A stretch of 64,000 bases of DNA from Devosia rhizoryzae (GCF_016698665.1 NZ_CP068046.1:1922001-1986000), one strand, 5' to 3'. Positions 26,286 to 35,770 are shown, counted from the stretch's first letter. The notes: a model not told the origin generated them from the sequence alone. Program-made: numbers and translations.

Positions 26286-26549
26286 ATGGCAGAGTTTGAA
26301 CGGCTGATGCACGGCGCGCGGACCCCTTGGGATGCTGTGGTTGTGGAGGTTACTCAGATCTTCGGACGCAGCGTGGCGGACGTAGCAGCCGTGGATCACA
26401 TCGCGTGCTTACCGGTTCCAGTTCGTCAAGCCCTGGATGAAGCAGAGGTTTTGCGAGACAAGCTGGGGCTCAAGCGCATCGTGGTGCGCATAGGCGACGA
26501 GAACCTTTGGAACCCCGCATGGGGTAAGCTCGTCGAGCCGGTGCGCTAG
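26286..26549 (+). CDS. Small hypothetical protein (87 aa)
   Basis: 87 residues with a clear GGGGG ribosome site before ATG. Sequence MAEFERLMHGARTPW, then a helical middle and LKRIVVRIGDENLWNPAWG. No family recognised. Convergent with the haem operon. Confidence 0.5.
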   Translation: MAEFERLMHGARTPWDAVVVEVTQIFGRSVADVAAVDHIACLPVPVRQALDEAEVLRDKLGLKRIVVRIGDENLWNPAWGKLVEPVR

Positions 26550-26624
26550 TCGCACTCGATCTAGCGGTCTGCCAAGCCCGAAGCCCGGCCGGCGGCAAGT
26601 TGCAGAAGGTGCAGGAAGTGCCCT

Positions 26625-27647
26625 CTAACCGCCAAAAGCTAGGGGCACGTCAAAGGTCCAGCTGTTGCGGGCTGCTGCGGCGGGGATCGGCGGGAATGGC
26701 GCGGCGCGCTGCACCAGGGCCGTACCTGCCGCATCGACTGAGGGATTGCCGGAGCTGCGCGCGACGCTGACGCCTTGCAGATCACCCCCTGCCCCGACCG
26801 TAAAACGCACGATCATCTCGCCCCGATCGCCGCCACGGCGCATGGCGTTGCGCAGTTTGCCGATCACCTGGCTCGGATAGCGCGCGACTTCTGCCTCGCC
26901 ACCATTGCCATTATTGGACTGGAGCGGCTGGGCGCCACCGGCCGACGCAGAACTGTCGGCCTGGCTGTTTCCGCCATTACCGGCCGTCTGCGGCGCTGCG
27001 GGCTTGGGCGGCTGCGACTTGGCTTCTCGTGGCGTTTCGCGCGGAACCTCTCGCGGTTTCGGCTGGTCCGGCGGGCGCTGTGATACCGGGGTCGGCATCG
27101 CGGGTGGAGTAACCAGGGTCTGGGTTTCTACCGGTTCAAGGCTTTGCGGCGGCGTGGACGAAGCAAGACTTGCTACTTCGAGGGCATCCTGAGGCGCCAC
27201 TTGCACGGGGGTCACCGGCTGGATCGACAACGCGCTTTCCGCCGTAGTGCTGAGTTCAACGGCATCGATAGGCTCGGCTTCGATCGGCTCGACCGTCGAA
27301 GCTTGTTCTGGCGCGACGCTTTGCTCCTCGACTGGCTCCAAGAGCTCCTGCGCCAGCGGCTCGACCGGTTCAGCTTCTTGTGGCTCCACCTGTTCCGTCA
27401 TCGGATCGAGGGTTTCGGGCGGCGTCTCTTCGATTGTCTCCTGGCCACCGGCTGAAAGGCTCGACACGGTGTTGTTGGCGGTCAGAACTTCGGTGGCATT
27501 GCTGGCGACCGTGGAGAGCGGGATGATGTTGACCGTCACGGGTGCAGGCGCCGCGGCGTCGTCGGCTTTTGGCCAGACAAACCCAACAAAGAGCAGAGAC
27601 ACGGCCCCGGCATGCACCAGCGCCGACCCGGGCAGAGCCAAACGCAT
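26625..27647 (-). CDS. tonB: TonB energy transducer
   Basis: 340 residues. N-terminal membrane anchor (GSALVHAGAVSLLFVGFVW), a long acidic Pro/Glu-rich spacer for crossing the periplasm, and a C-terminal TonB_C domain (GEMIVRFTVGAGGDLQGVSV ... WTFDVPLAF). It starts directly at the stop of exbD. It is the last gene of the haem operon and should deliver proton-motive-force energy to the HmuR receptor. Confidence 0.88.
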   Translation of the reverse strand: MRLALPGSALVHAGAVSLLFVGFVWPKADDAAAPAPVTVNIIPLSTVASNATEVLTANNTVSSLSAGGQETIEETPPETLDPMTEQVEPQEAEPVEPLAQELLEPVEEQSVAPEQASTVEPIEAEPIDAVELSTTAESALSIQPVTPVQVAPQDALEVASLASSTPPQSLEPVETQTLVTPPAMPTPVSQRPPDQPKPREVPRETPREAKSQPPKPAAPQTAGNGGNSQADSSASAGGAQPLQSNNGNGGEAEVARYPSQVIGKLRNAMRRGGDRGEMIVRFTVGAGGDLQGVSVARSSGNPSVDAAGTALVQRAAPFPPIPAAAARNSWTFDVPLAFGG

Positions 27648-28096
27648 TAATTGCTCTCTTTGCGGTCGGTAATGAGACCGATCTGGCTGTAACCAGCAGC
27701 CGACAGTGCGCCCATCACCTCCATGATCGCACCGTAAGCGGCGGTCGCATCGCCACGCACATAAAGCCGCTCGTCGGTGCCGTCGACGGCGAGCGCATTG
27801 ACCGAGGTGACCAGCGCCTCCAGGCCGACGGGGTCGCCATCTATGGAAAGGGCGCCATCGGGTGCCACAGTGACGGTGATCGGCTTGCGCTCAATGGGCA
27901 TGGCCTGCGCATCGGTCTTGGGCAGAGTGATCGGCACACCCATGGTCATCAGGGGCGCTGCGACCATGAAGACGATCAACAGCACCAGCATGACGTCGAC
28001 CATGGGAGTGACGTTGATCTCACTGATCGGCGGCGCCCCGGTGCGGCCGCGGCCGCGCCCGTTCCTTGCGCCTCCCGGCATTGCCCCCATGCCCAT
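27647..28096 (-). CDS. exbD: ExbD proton-channel subunit of the Ton system
   Basis: 149 residues with one transmembrane helix (VDVMLVLLIVFMVAAPLMTM) carrying the essential Asp at its start, preceded by INVTPM, then a periplasmic domain (VTVAPDGALSIDGDPVGLE). It overlaps the stop of exbB and the start of tonB. Works with ExbB to power TonB. Confidence 0.9.
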   Translation of the reverse strand: MGMGAMPGGARNGRGRGRTGAPPISEINVTPMVDVMLVLLIVFMVAAPLMTMGVPITLPKTDAQAMPIERKPITVTVAPDGALSIDGDPVGLEALVTSVNALAVDGTDERLYVRGDATAAYGAIMEVMGALSAAGYSQIGLITDRKESN

Positions 28097-28785
28097 CAGA
28101 CGGCCCTGCCGCTATCGAGCTGGCGCGACAACAGCGCCGAGAGCCGGTCGGCAAAGGCGCCCAGCCGGAAGGTCAGCTTGCCGGCGTCGGCGCTCAGCTT
28201 GTTATAGGCGATCACCGCGGGAATGGCGGCAAGAAGGCCAAGTGCGGTGGCGAGCAGCGCTTCGGCAATGCCCGGTGCCACGACGGCAAGGCTCGTGTTT
28301 TCGGCAGTGGCGATAGCGGTAAAGGCATTCATGATGCCCCAAACGGTGCCGAACAGTCCGATGAACGGGCCCGCGCTGCCGACGGTCGCAAGAATCCCTA
28401 GCCGCTTTTCCAGCGCCGAGGCCTGTTCGGACACGGCAAGATCGAGCGCGATCTCCAGCCGTCCCTTGAGGCCCTCGGGCGTCGCAGCATGGGCGGCGTG
28501 GCTGCGGTCCCATTCGTCGAGCCCGGCGCCCAGGACGGCGGCCAGCCCACCCTCATGGTTGCCTCCAAAACGCTGGTGCAGTTCTTCAAGCGACTGGCCT
28601 TGCGCGAAGGCGCGGTCGAACTCGCCCATCTGCTTTCTGGCGCGGGCGAAGGCTGCGGTGCGGTTGGCAATAATGGCCCAGCACCAGACCGAAGCCAGAA
28701 GCAGCCCGATCATGATGGATTTGACCACCCAGTCGGCCTGCATGAAGAGACCGAGGATAGAAAAGTCGTGTGCTGCCGTTTCCAT
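28096..28785 (-). CDS. exbB: ExbB/TolQ proton-channel subunit
   Basis: 229 residues, three predicted transmembrane helices. The first is WVVKSIMIGLLLASVWCWAI; the family core GPFIGLFGTVWGIMNAF and the last membrane helix near ATALGLLAAIPAVIAYN are typical of MotA/TolQ/ExbB proteins. It is next to exbD and tonB in the haem operon, which favours ExbB over TolQ. Confidence 0.9.
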   Translation of the reverse strand: METAAHDFSILGLFMQADWVVKSIMIGLLLASVWCWAIIANRTAAFARARKQMGEFDRAFAQGQSLEELHQRFGGNHEGGLAAVLGAGLDEWDRSHAAHAATPEGLKGRLEIALDLAVSEQASALEKRLGILATVGSAGPFIGLFGTVWGIMNAFTAIATAENTSLAVVAPGIAEALLATALGLLAAIPAVIAYNKLSADAGKLTFRLGAFADRLSALLSRQLDSGRAV

Positions 28786-28788
28786 GTT

Positions 28789-29211
28789 CTAAACCCCGAA
28801 GTCGATGTCGGTGCGCGAACTTGTGGTGAGACCGGTCAGGCAGGTGGCGGCATCGAGACCTTCGCCGTCACAGGCAGTAATGTCGTTGATCAGCACGCGG
28901 CCGAGATTGGCGCAGTCGAGCCCGGCGAGCTCGAACTGCAGCACCTTGGTCTTGCCGGGGCTCAGTGCCTTGAAATCGAGGGTGACGATGCGATCGATCG
29001 CACCACCGCCGTCGAACAGCGCGGTTTCGACCGATGCACGATCGAGGTTCGTGTCAAAGCCGTTGACCGCAAGAAAGGTGACGCGACACCCGGCATCTGC
29101 CGGCTGGACGGCATTGAGCTCGATCGAGAGACCCGCTTGCGCAGCCTCCTGGGCCTGGACTGGGAGAAAGCTGGTCGCAGCGGCGACGGCAAGAGCGAAA
29201 AGAGGGCGCAT
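28789..29211 (-). CDS. Uncharacterised secreted protein inside the haem operon
   Basis: 140 residues. Signal peptide (MRPLFALAVAAATSFLPVQA) then a beta-rich domain with four Cys: GCRVTF, GLDCANLG, ITACDGEG and ATCLTGL. These could form two disulfides. It sits 3 bp before exbB and directly after hmuV, so it should be co-expressed with them. No known family. A periplasmic accessory of haem uptake or TonB function is a guess. Confidence 0.6.
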   Translation of the reverse strand: MRPLFALAVAAATSFLPVQAQEAAQAGLSIELNAVQPADAGCRVTFLAVNGFDTNLDRASVETALFDGGGAIDRIVTLDFKALSPGKTKVLQFELAGLDCANLGRVLINDITACDGEGLDAATCLTGLTTSSRTDIDFGV

Positions 29212-30030
29212 TCAGGCTACCTGGGCAGGAGAAAGTTGGGACAGTTCCGCCGATTGCGGCAGGACGAAAGGTTGGCCGGCACGTGGCGTCACGCCGACGC
29301 GAAGCGGGGCGTCAAACACGGTGCGGATGGTGGCGTCGGTCAAGACCGCCGCCGGCGTGCCACTGGCAACGAGCCGGCCGCCGGAGAGGGCGATGATGGT
29401 GTCGGCATACATCGAGGCCAGGTTGAGATCGTGCAGCACGGCGATGACGCCGCCACCGGCATCGGCAAAGCGGCGCGCCACATCCATGACGATCAGCTGG
29501 TGCTTGACGTCGAGGCTCGATACCGGCTCGTCCAGGAACAAAAAGCGCGGAATGCCGTCGAGCACCGGCTGCCAGACCTGGCAGAGGACGCGCGCCAGCT
29601 GCACGCGCTGCTGCTCGCCGCCCGAGAGATCGCCGTAATAGCGGGCCCCGAAGCCGGAGAGGTCGACGGCCTGGAGCGCCCGCTCCGGCAGGGTGCGCAA
29701 GCTCTCACCCACAGGGCCGGGACGGCCGGCGGTGATGCCCATGGCGACCACCTCGCGGACGGTGAAGGGAAACGGCAATGTGCTCGATTGCGGCAGCACG
29801 GCGCGGATCGCGGCTGCTTCCAGGCTGCTCATGTTCTGCAGATCGCGCCCGTCGAAGCGCACGCTGCCTGAATAGGCATGGTCGCGGCACATGGCTTTCA
29901 GCAGGGTGGATTTGCCCGAGCCATTGGGGCCGATAATGGCGGTGAAACTGCCATCTCGTGCCGCGAAGCTGATGCCGGACAAGATCGTGCGGCCGTTAAG
30001 GGTCACGCCCAGTTGGTCGATTTCGATCAT
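29212..30030 (-). CDS. hmuV: Haem ABC transporter ATPase
   Basis: The ATG at 30030 gives 272 residues; the frame extends upstream into hmuU but without protein character. Walker A GPNGSGKSTLLKA, ABC signature LSGGEQQRVQLARVL, Walker B FLFLDEPVSSLD, then the H-loop His in VLHDLNLA. Same family as FecE/BtuD/HmuV. It begins 4 bp after the permease stop. It powers haem uptake with HmuU and HmuT. Confidence 0.92.
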   Translation of the reverse strand: MIEIDQLGVTLNGRTILSGISFAARDGSFTAIIGPNGSGKSTLLKAMCRDHAYSGSVRFDGRDLQNMSSLEAAAIRAVLPQSSTLPFPFTVREVVAMGITAGRPGPVGESLRTLPERALQAVDLSGFGARYYGDLSGGEQQRVQLARVLCQVWQPVLDGIPRFLFLDEPVSSLDVKHQLIVMDVARRFADAGGGVIAVLHDLNLASMYADTIIALSGGRLVASGTPAAVLTDATIRTVFDAPLRVGVTPRAGQPFVLPQSAELSQLSPAQVA

Positions 30031-30034
30031 GGCG

Positions 30035-31135
30035 TTACCACGCAAAGGCGGCGCGGCGCCGCAGCAGGATCCAGAGGAAAAACGGGCCGCCAAAGGCCGC
30101 GGTAACGATGCCGATCGGCAGCTCGGCCGGGGCGACGATGGTGCGGCTCAAGGCGTCAGCCAGCAGCAGAAAGCTTGCGCCCAGAAGCGCTGTCGCCGGG
30201 AGGAGGAAGCGGTGATCGGGCCCGATCACGAGACGCAAGAGGTGGGGCACGACGATGCCGACGAAGCCGATGCCGCCGCTGACCGCCACCGATGCGCCGG
30301 TTGCTGCTGCCACTGCGAGGATGGTGATGCGCTTGAAGCGCTGCACCGGCACGCCCAGATGGGCCGCCGTGGCCTCGCCCAGGGTCAAGGCGTTAAGACC
30401 CTTGGCGAGAAAAGATGAGGCGACCAGGGCCAGGACGATAATGGGGCCGGCGGCCAGGATCTTGATCCAGGTGGCGCCGGCCAGCGAGCCCATGCCCCAG
30501 AATGTGAGGTCACGCAGTTGGGCGTCGCTCGCAACATAAACCAGCACGCCGGAGATGGCGCCGGCCAGCGCGCCGAGCGCAATACCGGCAAGCAGCATGG
30601 TGGCCACCGCGGTCTGTCCGCCGCGCGTCGCGACGCGATAGAGAATGGCCGTCGTCAGCAGCCCGCCCAGAAACGCTGCAGCCGGCAAGGTGAAGATGCC
30701 GAATACTTGGGTCAGCGGTGCAAAGATCGTAGTGCCGAGGACGATGACGCTGACCGCCCCCAGCGCCGAGCCGCTCGACACCCCGACCAGCCCCGGATCG
30801 GCCAGCGGATTGCGGAACAGCCCCTGCATCAAAAGACCCGAAACCGCGAGCCCGGCGCCGATCAGCATGCCCAGGAGCATGCGCGGCAGGCGAATATTGA
30901 TGACCACGGCATGGTCGCGCATCAGCTGGGCGGCATCGCCACTGCCAAAGCCCAGCCAATGGCCGAACAGCGACCAGGCCGAGGCCCCGGAGGCGCCCGT
31001 GGTCATGGACAAGGCCATGGCCACGAGCAGCACGAAAACCAGCACGACGATGGACAGGCGGCCAAGATGAGAGCGGTCTCCGGCGGCGCGCGCCGGTGCT
31101 TTTCCCGCAAGTGCCTCTGTGATTTCGGCCACCAT
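30035..31135 (-). CDS. hmuU: Haem ABC transporter permease
   Basis: 366 residues, FecCD/BtuC-type permease with about ten hydrophobic helices. Landmarks: RLPRMLLGMLIGAGLAVSG, GMGSLAGATW, and GGIGFVGIVVPHLLRL. It lies between hmuT (11 bp after its stop) and hmuV. Confidence 0.92.
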   Translation of the reverse strand: MVAEITEALAGKAPARAAGDRSHLGRLSIVVLVFVLLVAMALSMTTGASGASAWSLFGHWLGFGSGDAAQLMRDHAVVINIRLPRMLLGMLIGAGLAVSGLLMQGLFRNPLADPGLVGVSSGSALGAVSVIVLGTTIFAPLTQVFGIFTLPAAAFLGGLLTTAILYRVATRGGQTAVATMLLAGIALGALAGAISGVLVYVASDAQLRDLTFWGMGSLAGATWIKILAAGPIIVLALVASSFLAKGLNALTLGEATAAHLGVPVQRFKRITILAVAAATGASVAVSGGIGFVGIVVPHLLRLVIGPDHRFLLPATALLGASFLLLADALSRTIVAPAELPIGIVTAAFGGPFFLWILLRRRAAFAW

Positions 31136-31146
31136 CGCCCTGCCCC

Positions 31147-32022
31147 TCAGTGTTCGCCGTAGATCAGGCCGGACAGCTCGGTGGCCGCATCTGCGGTGCG
31201 CGGGCCGAAGCCCAGGAGATAGGCACCATCGAGACGGTAGATCGCCTTGTTCTGGCCAGCAGGGGTCAAGGCGATCGCCGGGTGTTCGAGCAATTCGCTA
31301 TCGGAAGCGCCATGGTCGCCGCCCCGGTCCATCATGACGATGACGTCGGGCGCCGCCTCGGTGATCGCTTCTTCGGACAGCGCCTTGTAGCCGGGATATT
31401 CGGTGACGGCGTTGACGGCGCCGGCGAGGGCAATGATGCCATCGGCTGCGGTGCCAGTGCCCGAAGCCTGAATCTGCCCGCCTTGGTTGGAGAGGATGAA
31501 CAGAACGCGCTTGGGCTCGGTGATGGCGGCGTTATGGTCCTTGAGGGCGGCAAATTCGGTTTCGAGTTCAGCGGCCAGGGTTTCGGCCTTGTCGGCAACG
31601 CCCAGCACTTCACCGACGGCGCGCACCTTGGCGACGACACCTTCGGCCGAATAGCTTTCGGGCACGGTCTGGTAGGCGACGCCGGCATGGGAAAGGACGT
31701 CGAGCGCATCCGGCGGGCCGCTGCCTTCGAGCACCAGCAGCGCCGTGGGGCTGACCGAAAGCACGCCTTCAGGCGCCAGCTGGCGCATATAGCCGACGTC
31801 GGGCAGCGCATTAACGGCTTCGGGATAGGTGGCGGTCTGGTCGCGTGCGACCAGACGACCCTCTTCACCCAAGGCATAGATGATTTCGGTCAACGAACCG
31901 CCAATAGATACAAGCCGCGACGTATCGGCAAAAGCGGTCAGCTCCTGCGCGGACGCGGCATGGGGAAGCGAGAAGACGGCGGCGAGCGCCAGGGGGGCGA
32001 GGAAAAAGCGCATGGGTCTCAT
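31147..32022 (-). CDS. hmuT: Periplasmic haem-binding protein
   Basis: The ATG at 32022 overlaps the hmuS stop as TGATG, giving 291 residues with a signal peptide (FFLAPLALAAVFSLPHAASA). Class III binding-protein fold: RLVSIGGSLTEIIYALGEEG at the start of the first lobe, a long helix, and IVMMDRGGDHGA in the second. In this family a Tyr in the first lobe binds haem iron. It passes haem from the receptor to HmuU. Confidence 0.9.
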   Translation of the reverse strand: MRPMRFFLAPLALAAVFSLPHAASAQELTAFADTSRLVSIGGSLTEIIYALGEEGRLVARDQTATYPEAVNALPDVGYMRQLAPEGVLSVSPTALLVLEGSGPPDALDVLSHAGVAYQTVPESYSAEGVVAKVRAVGEVLGVADKAETLAAELETEFAALKDHNAAITEPKRVLFILSNQGGQIQASGTGTAADGIIALAGAVNAVTEYPGYKALSEEAITEAAPDVIVMMDRGGDHGASDSELLEHPAIALTPAGQNKAIYRLDGAYLLGFGPRTADAATELSGLIYGEH

Positions 32023-33065
32023 CAGGCAGCGTTGGAGGTGGAATGGAGCGGCAGCGTTTCGACAAGGCTCCGCCATGCCGTGCGTTCATCGGTGCCCTCC
32101 TGGCGCTGGCCGAAGAACTGGATGATCAGCTCGCGATTGGCGTCATAGAGTTCGACCGAGGTCACATGGCCACCGGCGGTCGGCTTGCGCACGGCCCAGG
32201 CATTGACCACCTGGTCGAGCCGCAGGTGGAGATGGAAGGTCTCATCCATGACATTGAGCCAGGGACCCATTGGCGCGACCTTGGTGATCGGGCCGGCATG
32301 GATCTGAATGCAGGCATTGTTGCCGACAAAGACCATGATCGGCAGCTGATCGGCAGCGGACTGGTCGAACATGGTTTTGATGGCGGCGTGGTCGAGCTGC
32401 CAGGCATAATCCTCACCCACCATCTCCAGCGCATCGAGGCGGGGAAGGTTGAGCTTGCGCAGCATGGGGAAGAACTGGTGCGTGTCGGTCATCGCCGCCC
32501 AGCTTTCGCGCAGCGCGGCAAGGCTGGCCGGCTCGCCCAGCGCCTCGACCGGCGCCGGTTCCGCAACGGTCAAAGTATCGGTCTGCTCGGGATGGCGCAG
32601 GTTTTCGACCAGCAAGGCCCAGGCCTCGAGGTCGGTCGCCGGACGTGCATGCACCTTGTGCGCAGCCATGCCCTGGGCATCGAAAAACTGCAGCGAGCGG
32701 CGAACGCTGCCGTCATCATTGGCCTTTTCCACGGCATAGCCATGAGCCCAGCGCTTGGGGAAGATGCGGAGGTCGATCTGCTCACCCAAGACCATCGAGG
32801 CCATCGGCCCGATCACGACCTTCTCGTAAGGTCCGATCTTTTCGTGCACAGCGCTTTCGTTGCGCGTCAGTGCCATCACCTCGCCTACGGCGGTCAGGCC
32901 ATTTAGCAGGACTTCGACGTTGGGCTTGAGACGGATCACCGTGCGTCCCACGTCGGCTGCGACCAGTTCGGCTTCGGAGATGGAATGGATGCGCGCAAAA
33001 TCGCGCTCACGCATTTCCGGGTGCTTGGCCCGCAGGTCGCGGATGTCTTGAGGGGTTTTGCGCAT
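32022..33065 (-). CDS. hmuS: Haemin-degrading/haem-trafficking protein
   Basis: 347 residues, two-repeat HmuS/ChuS/HemS fold. N-terminus RDFARIHSISEAELVAADVG, central and C-terminal tandem repeats, with IQIHAGPITKVAPMGPW and DETFHLHLRLD in the second half as typical of the family. Cytoplasmic; related proteins bind haem or release iron from it. First large gene of the operon, 17 bp after hmuP. Confidence 0.9.
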   Translation of the reverse strand: MRKTPQDIRDLRAKHPEMRERDFARIHSISEAELVAADVGRTVIRLKPNVEVLLNGLTAVGEVMALTRNESAVHEKIGPYEKVVIGPMASMVLGEQIDLRIFPKRWAHGYAVEKANDDGSVRRSLQFFDAQGMAAHKVHARPATDLEAWALLVENLRHPEQTDTLTVAEPAPVEALGEPASLAALRESWAAMTDTHQFFPMLRKLNLPRLDALEMVGEDYAWQLDHAAIKTMFDQSAADQLPIMVFVGNNACIQIHAGPITKVAPMGPWLNVMDETFHLHLRLDQVVNAWAVRKPTAGGHVTSVELYDANRELIIQFFGQRQEGTDERTAWRSLVETLPLHSTSNAA

Positions 33066-33082
33066 GATGGATCAGGTGACGC

Positions 33083-33232
33083 CTATTTGGTGAGAATGAG
33101 CTTGTCGTTGCGGGTCACCCGCAACCGGTAAGGCACGCCGGCATGCCAGACGATGACTTCTGTCGCCCCCTGAAACAGGTCTTCCGCAGGGATAGAGCGC
33201 GGCTGTGCATGGTCGTTTCGGGAGTCGGACAT
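33083..33232 (-). CDS. hmuP: Haemin uptake protein HemP/HmuP (49 aa)
   Basis: A short gene, 49 codons, read on the minus strand from ATG (33230-33232) to TAG. The sequence has the HemP signature: [19 protein letters not shown], then [15 protein letters not shown]. Rhizobial HmuP is a regulator that co-activates haem-uptake genes. It lies just upstream of hmuS in the same direction. No strong ribosome site is seen before the ATG. Confidence 0.88.
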   Translation of the reverse strand: MSDSRNDHAQPRSIPAEDLFQGATEVIVWHAGVPYRLRVTRNDKLILTK

Positions 33233-33351
33233 AAGACAGGAGGCAGCTTTTTAGCGTTTGATGACAATGGCTTGCTGAACTGCGGCTTTTTCGACGCCGT
33301 GTTTCAGAAAACTTGACTCCAATAGCCATGTTATGTAGCAGACGCAATAGG

Positions 33352-33366
33352 TGATTTACGTTGTCA
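33352..33366. promoter_or_regulatory. Candidate iron-responsive (RirA-type) operator
   Basis: The sequence is TGA-N9-TCA, embedded in GGTGA-N9-TCACC. TGA-N9-TCA is the core of the IRO box bound by the rhizobial iron regulator RirA. It sits 56 bp before the receptor start and in the intergenic region shared with hmuP. The motif is short, so chance is possible, but the setting (haem locus) supports it. Confidence 0.5.
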
Positions 33367-33422
33367 CCTTTAGCCAGCCAGCCGACGCCAGCCAGCCAAC
33401 TCAAAAACAATTGGAGACTAAA

Positions 33423-35576
33423 ATGGGGCTGGTTAGGTCGCGTCGCGCTGCACTCATGTGCGGCGTAGCGCTTGGAATGGTTGTGGCGCAGGGGGCTGCG
33501 GCACAGCAAAACGTCAATGCGACGAACATAACGCTGCTCGAGCGTCTGGTGATCGGCCTCGGCATGCCCAAGGTCGCGATCGACACGCCGCAGGCGGTGA
33601 CGGTGGTCAATCAGGCCGATATCGACCAGATCCAGGCAACGACCACGGGCGAGATTTTCAAGAGCGTTCCCGGTGTCACCATTGTCGGCAGCGAGCGCCA
33701 GTTCGGTGAAGCTTTCAACATCCGCGGCATCGGCACGACCGAGAACTCGTCAGACGGCAGCCGCGTTGTCGTTAATGTCGACGGCACGCCCAAGTTCAAC
33801 GAGCAGTACCGCATGGGCTCGTTCTTCTCCGACCCCGAGCTTTACAAGCAGGTCGAAGTGCTGCGCGGACCAGCGTCCTCGACGCTCTATGGCGCCGGTG
33901 CTCTGGGCGGGGTCATCAACTTCACCACCAAGGACGCGTCCGACTTTATCAAGGACGGCTATACCGGCGCGCTCAACGTCAAGACCGGCTTCTCCAGCAA
34001 TGGCCTGGGCACGCTGACCTCGGCGGTTTTGGCGCAGCAGATCAGCGATACGTTCGAAGTTCTAGCCGCCGGCAACTGGCGCCGCCAGGAAGACCTGACC
34101 CAGGCCAAGGGCACGACGCTTCCGGGTTCGGGCTTTGACACGCTCTCCGGCCTGATCAAGGGTACCGCCCTCATCGGCGAACAAAAGCTCACCGCCTCCT
34201 ACCAGCACTGGACCAGTGACGCCAAAGACCAGGCCTATGCCCAGACCAGCACGCAGGCCGCTTTCGGCGTGACTGATCGCGCTGTGCTCGACCAGACGGC
34301 CGTGCTGCGCTGGGAGAACCCGGCCACAGACAATCCCTGGGTGGATCTCAATGTCCAGCTGAGCTATTCCAACACCACCAACAACCAGACCAATCACCGC
34401 TATGCGCTTGGCGCACCGCGCACCGTGATCGGTTCCAATCTTCCAAACTTGGGGGTCGTCACGCCTGATGGACAGTTGGGCATCCTGCTGGACACCACGT
34501 ATGGTTACAAGACTTGGCAGCTACAAGCCGATAACACCGTGGAATGGATCGGCGAAGACTTTGAGAACTACTTCACGTTCGGCGCACAGGGCTCGACCCA
34601 GGATCGCACCGCGGTGCGGCCGGGAACGTCGATCACCCTACCTGCCCACCCACAGGGAACGGAAAACAAGCTCGGCATTTTTGCGCAGAACGAGTTCGTT
34701 TGGAACGACAAGCTGACGCTGATCGCCGGCGCACGCAGTGACAGCCATTGGGTAACATCCACGAATGGTTTTGCCAGCGCTGCCGACACCGCCTTTTCCC
34801 CCAAGCTTTCAGCACTTTATCAGATCGACGATACCTTTGGCGTCTTCGGCTCTGTGGCGCATACCGAACGCCTACCCACGATCGACGAGCTCTACTCAGT
34901 TGCCCTACCTTCTGCTCGCAGTGCCGCAAAGACCACTAGCCTTAACCTGCGTAAGGAACAGGCCAATACGGTCGAAGGCGGCTTGACAATCTCGACTCAA
35001 GACCTCTTCAGCTCGGGCGATGTGGCCAGCGTCAAGACCACCGCGTTTTATAGCGACCTCACCGATCTTATCGTCTCCAACACCGCACTCCCTGCCGTGC
35101 CGGTCACCTATTACGGCAATGTGGGAAAGGCGCGTATCTATGGCCTAGAGATCGAAGGCGCTTATGACAACGAGTGGATGTACGCCAATCTCGCCTACTC
35201 CGCGACGATCGGCGACAATCTCGTCACCAACACGCCACTCACCACCGTGCCGCAGAGCAAGGTCGTAGCGACGCTTGGCTTCAAGCATGAAGAGTTCGGT
35301 CTCAACTATGGGGCGCGTGTGACCTTGGCTGACCTTGGCCGTTATTTTGTTCCTGCGGCCACACCACAGGGTCAAACCGCCGACGGTCCGGCCGAGGCCG
35401 TCGGCACGCTCGATCTTTTCGCCAGCTGGAAGCCGCAGACCGGCCCCCTCGCCGGCACGCAGATCCAGGGCGGGATCGACAATGTCTTCAATGCCGACTA
35501 CCGCGAGAACCTCTCCTCGGATCGCTCCACCGGCCGAACCTTCAAGATCAGCCTATCCAAGCAGTTCGACTACTAG
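33423..35576 (+). CDS. hmuR: TonB-dependent haem receptor
   Basis: The ATG at 33423 has GGAG upstream and gives 717 residues. Signal peptide ends AQGAAA; a TonB-box-like ITLLERLVI follows. Plug domain: PQAVTVVNQADIDQIQATT, NIRGIGTTENSSDGSR, VEVLRGPASSTLYGAGA. The barrel ends with NVFNADYRENLSS and a terminal aromatic (QFDY), the usual outer-membrane signal. It is divergent from hmuPSTUV, so it likely takes up haem or haem-protein; the FRAP/NPNL motif of other haem receptors is only partly present (TERLPTIDELY). Confidence 0.88.
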   Translation: MGLVRSRRAALMCGVALGMVVAQGAAAQQNVNATNITLLERLVIGLGMPKVAIDTPQAVTVVNQADIDQIQATTTGEIFKSVPGVTIVGSERQFGEAFNIRGIGTTENSSDGSRVVVNVDGTPKFNEQYRMGSFFSDPELYKQVEVLRGPASSTLYGAGALGGVINFTTKDASDFIKDGYTGALNVKTGFSSNGLGTLTSAVLAQQISDTFEVLAAGNWRRQEDLTQAKGTTLPGSGFDTLSGLIKGTALIGEQKLTASYQHWTSDAKDQAYAQTSTQAAFGVTDRAVLDQTAVLRWENPATDNPWVDLNVQLSYSNTTNNQTNHRYALGAPRTVIGSNLPNLGVVTPDGQLGILLDTTYGYKTWQLQADNTVEWIGEDFENYFTFGAQGSTQDRTAVRPGTSITLPAHPQGTENKLGIFAQNEFVWNDKLTLIAGARSDSHWVTSTNGFASAADTAFSPKLSALYQIDDTFGVFGSVAHTERLPTIDELYSVALPSARSAAKTTSLNLRKEQANTVEGGLTISTQDLFSSGDVASVKTTAFYSDLTDLIVSNTALPAVPVTYYGNVGKARIYGLEIEGAYDNEWMYANLAYSATIGDNLVTNTPLTTVPQSKVVATLGFKHEEFGLNYGARVTLADLGRYFVPAATPQGQTADGPAEAVGTLDLFASWKPQTGPLAGTQIQGGIDNVFNADYRENLSSDRSTGRTFKISLSKQFDY

Positions 35577-35631
35577 CGTGCAAAGCGGCCTTCCCACGAG
35601 GGTCGCCAAGCACAGGCCGTAAACCCTTCGG

Positions 35632-35666
35632 AGCGGACGCGTCCAACGACCCGTCCGCTTCTTTTT
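35632..35666 (+). terminator. Rho-independent terminator after hmuR
   Basis: AGCGGACG (35632-35639) pairs with CGTCCGCT (35652-35659), followed by TCTTTTT. Confidence 0.7.
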
Positions 35667-35770
35667 CCGCGGCTCAACTGCTGCGTCACTGCGAATCCGC
35701 GTTTCAGCTCGGCGCGCCCAAGGGGCGCAAAGGCCGGAAACGCTCTGGCAACGTCCGGGAGCGGCATTTC

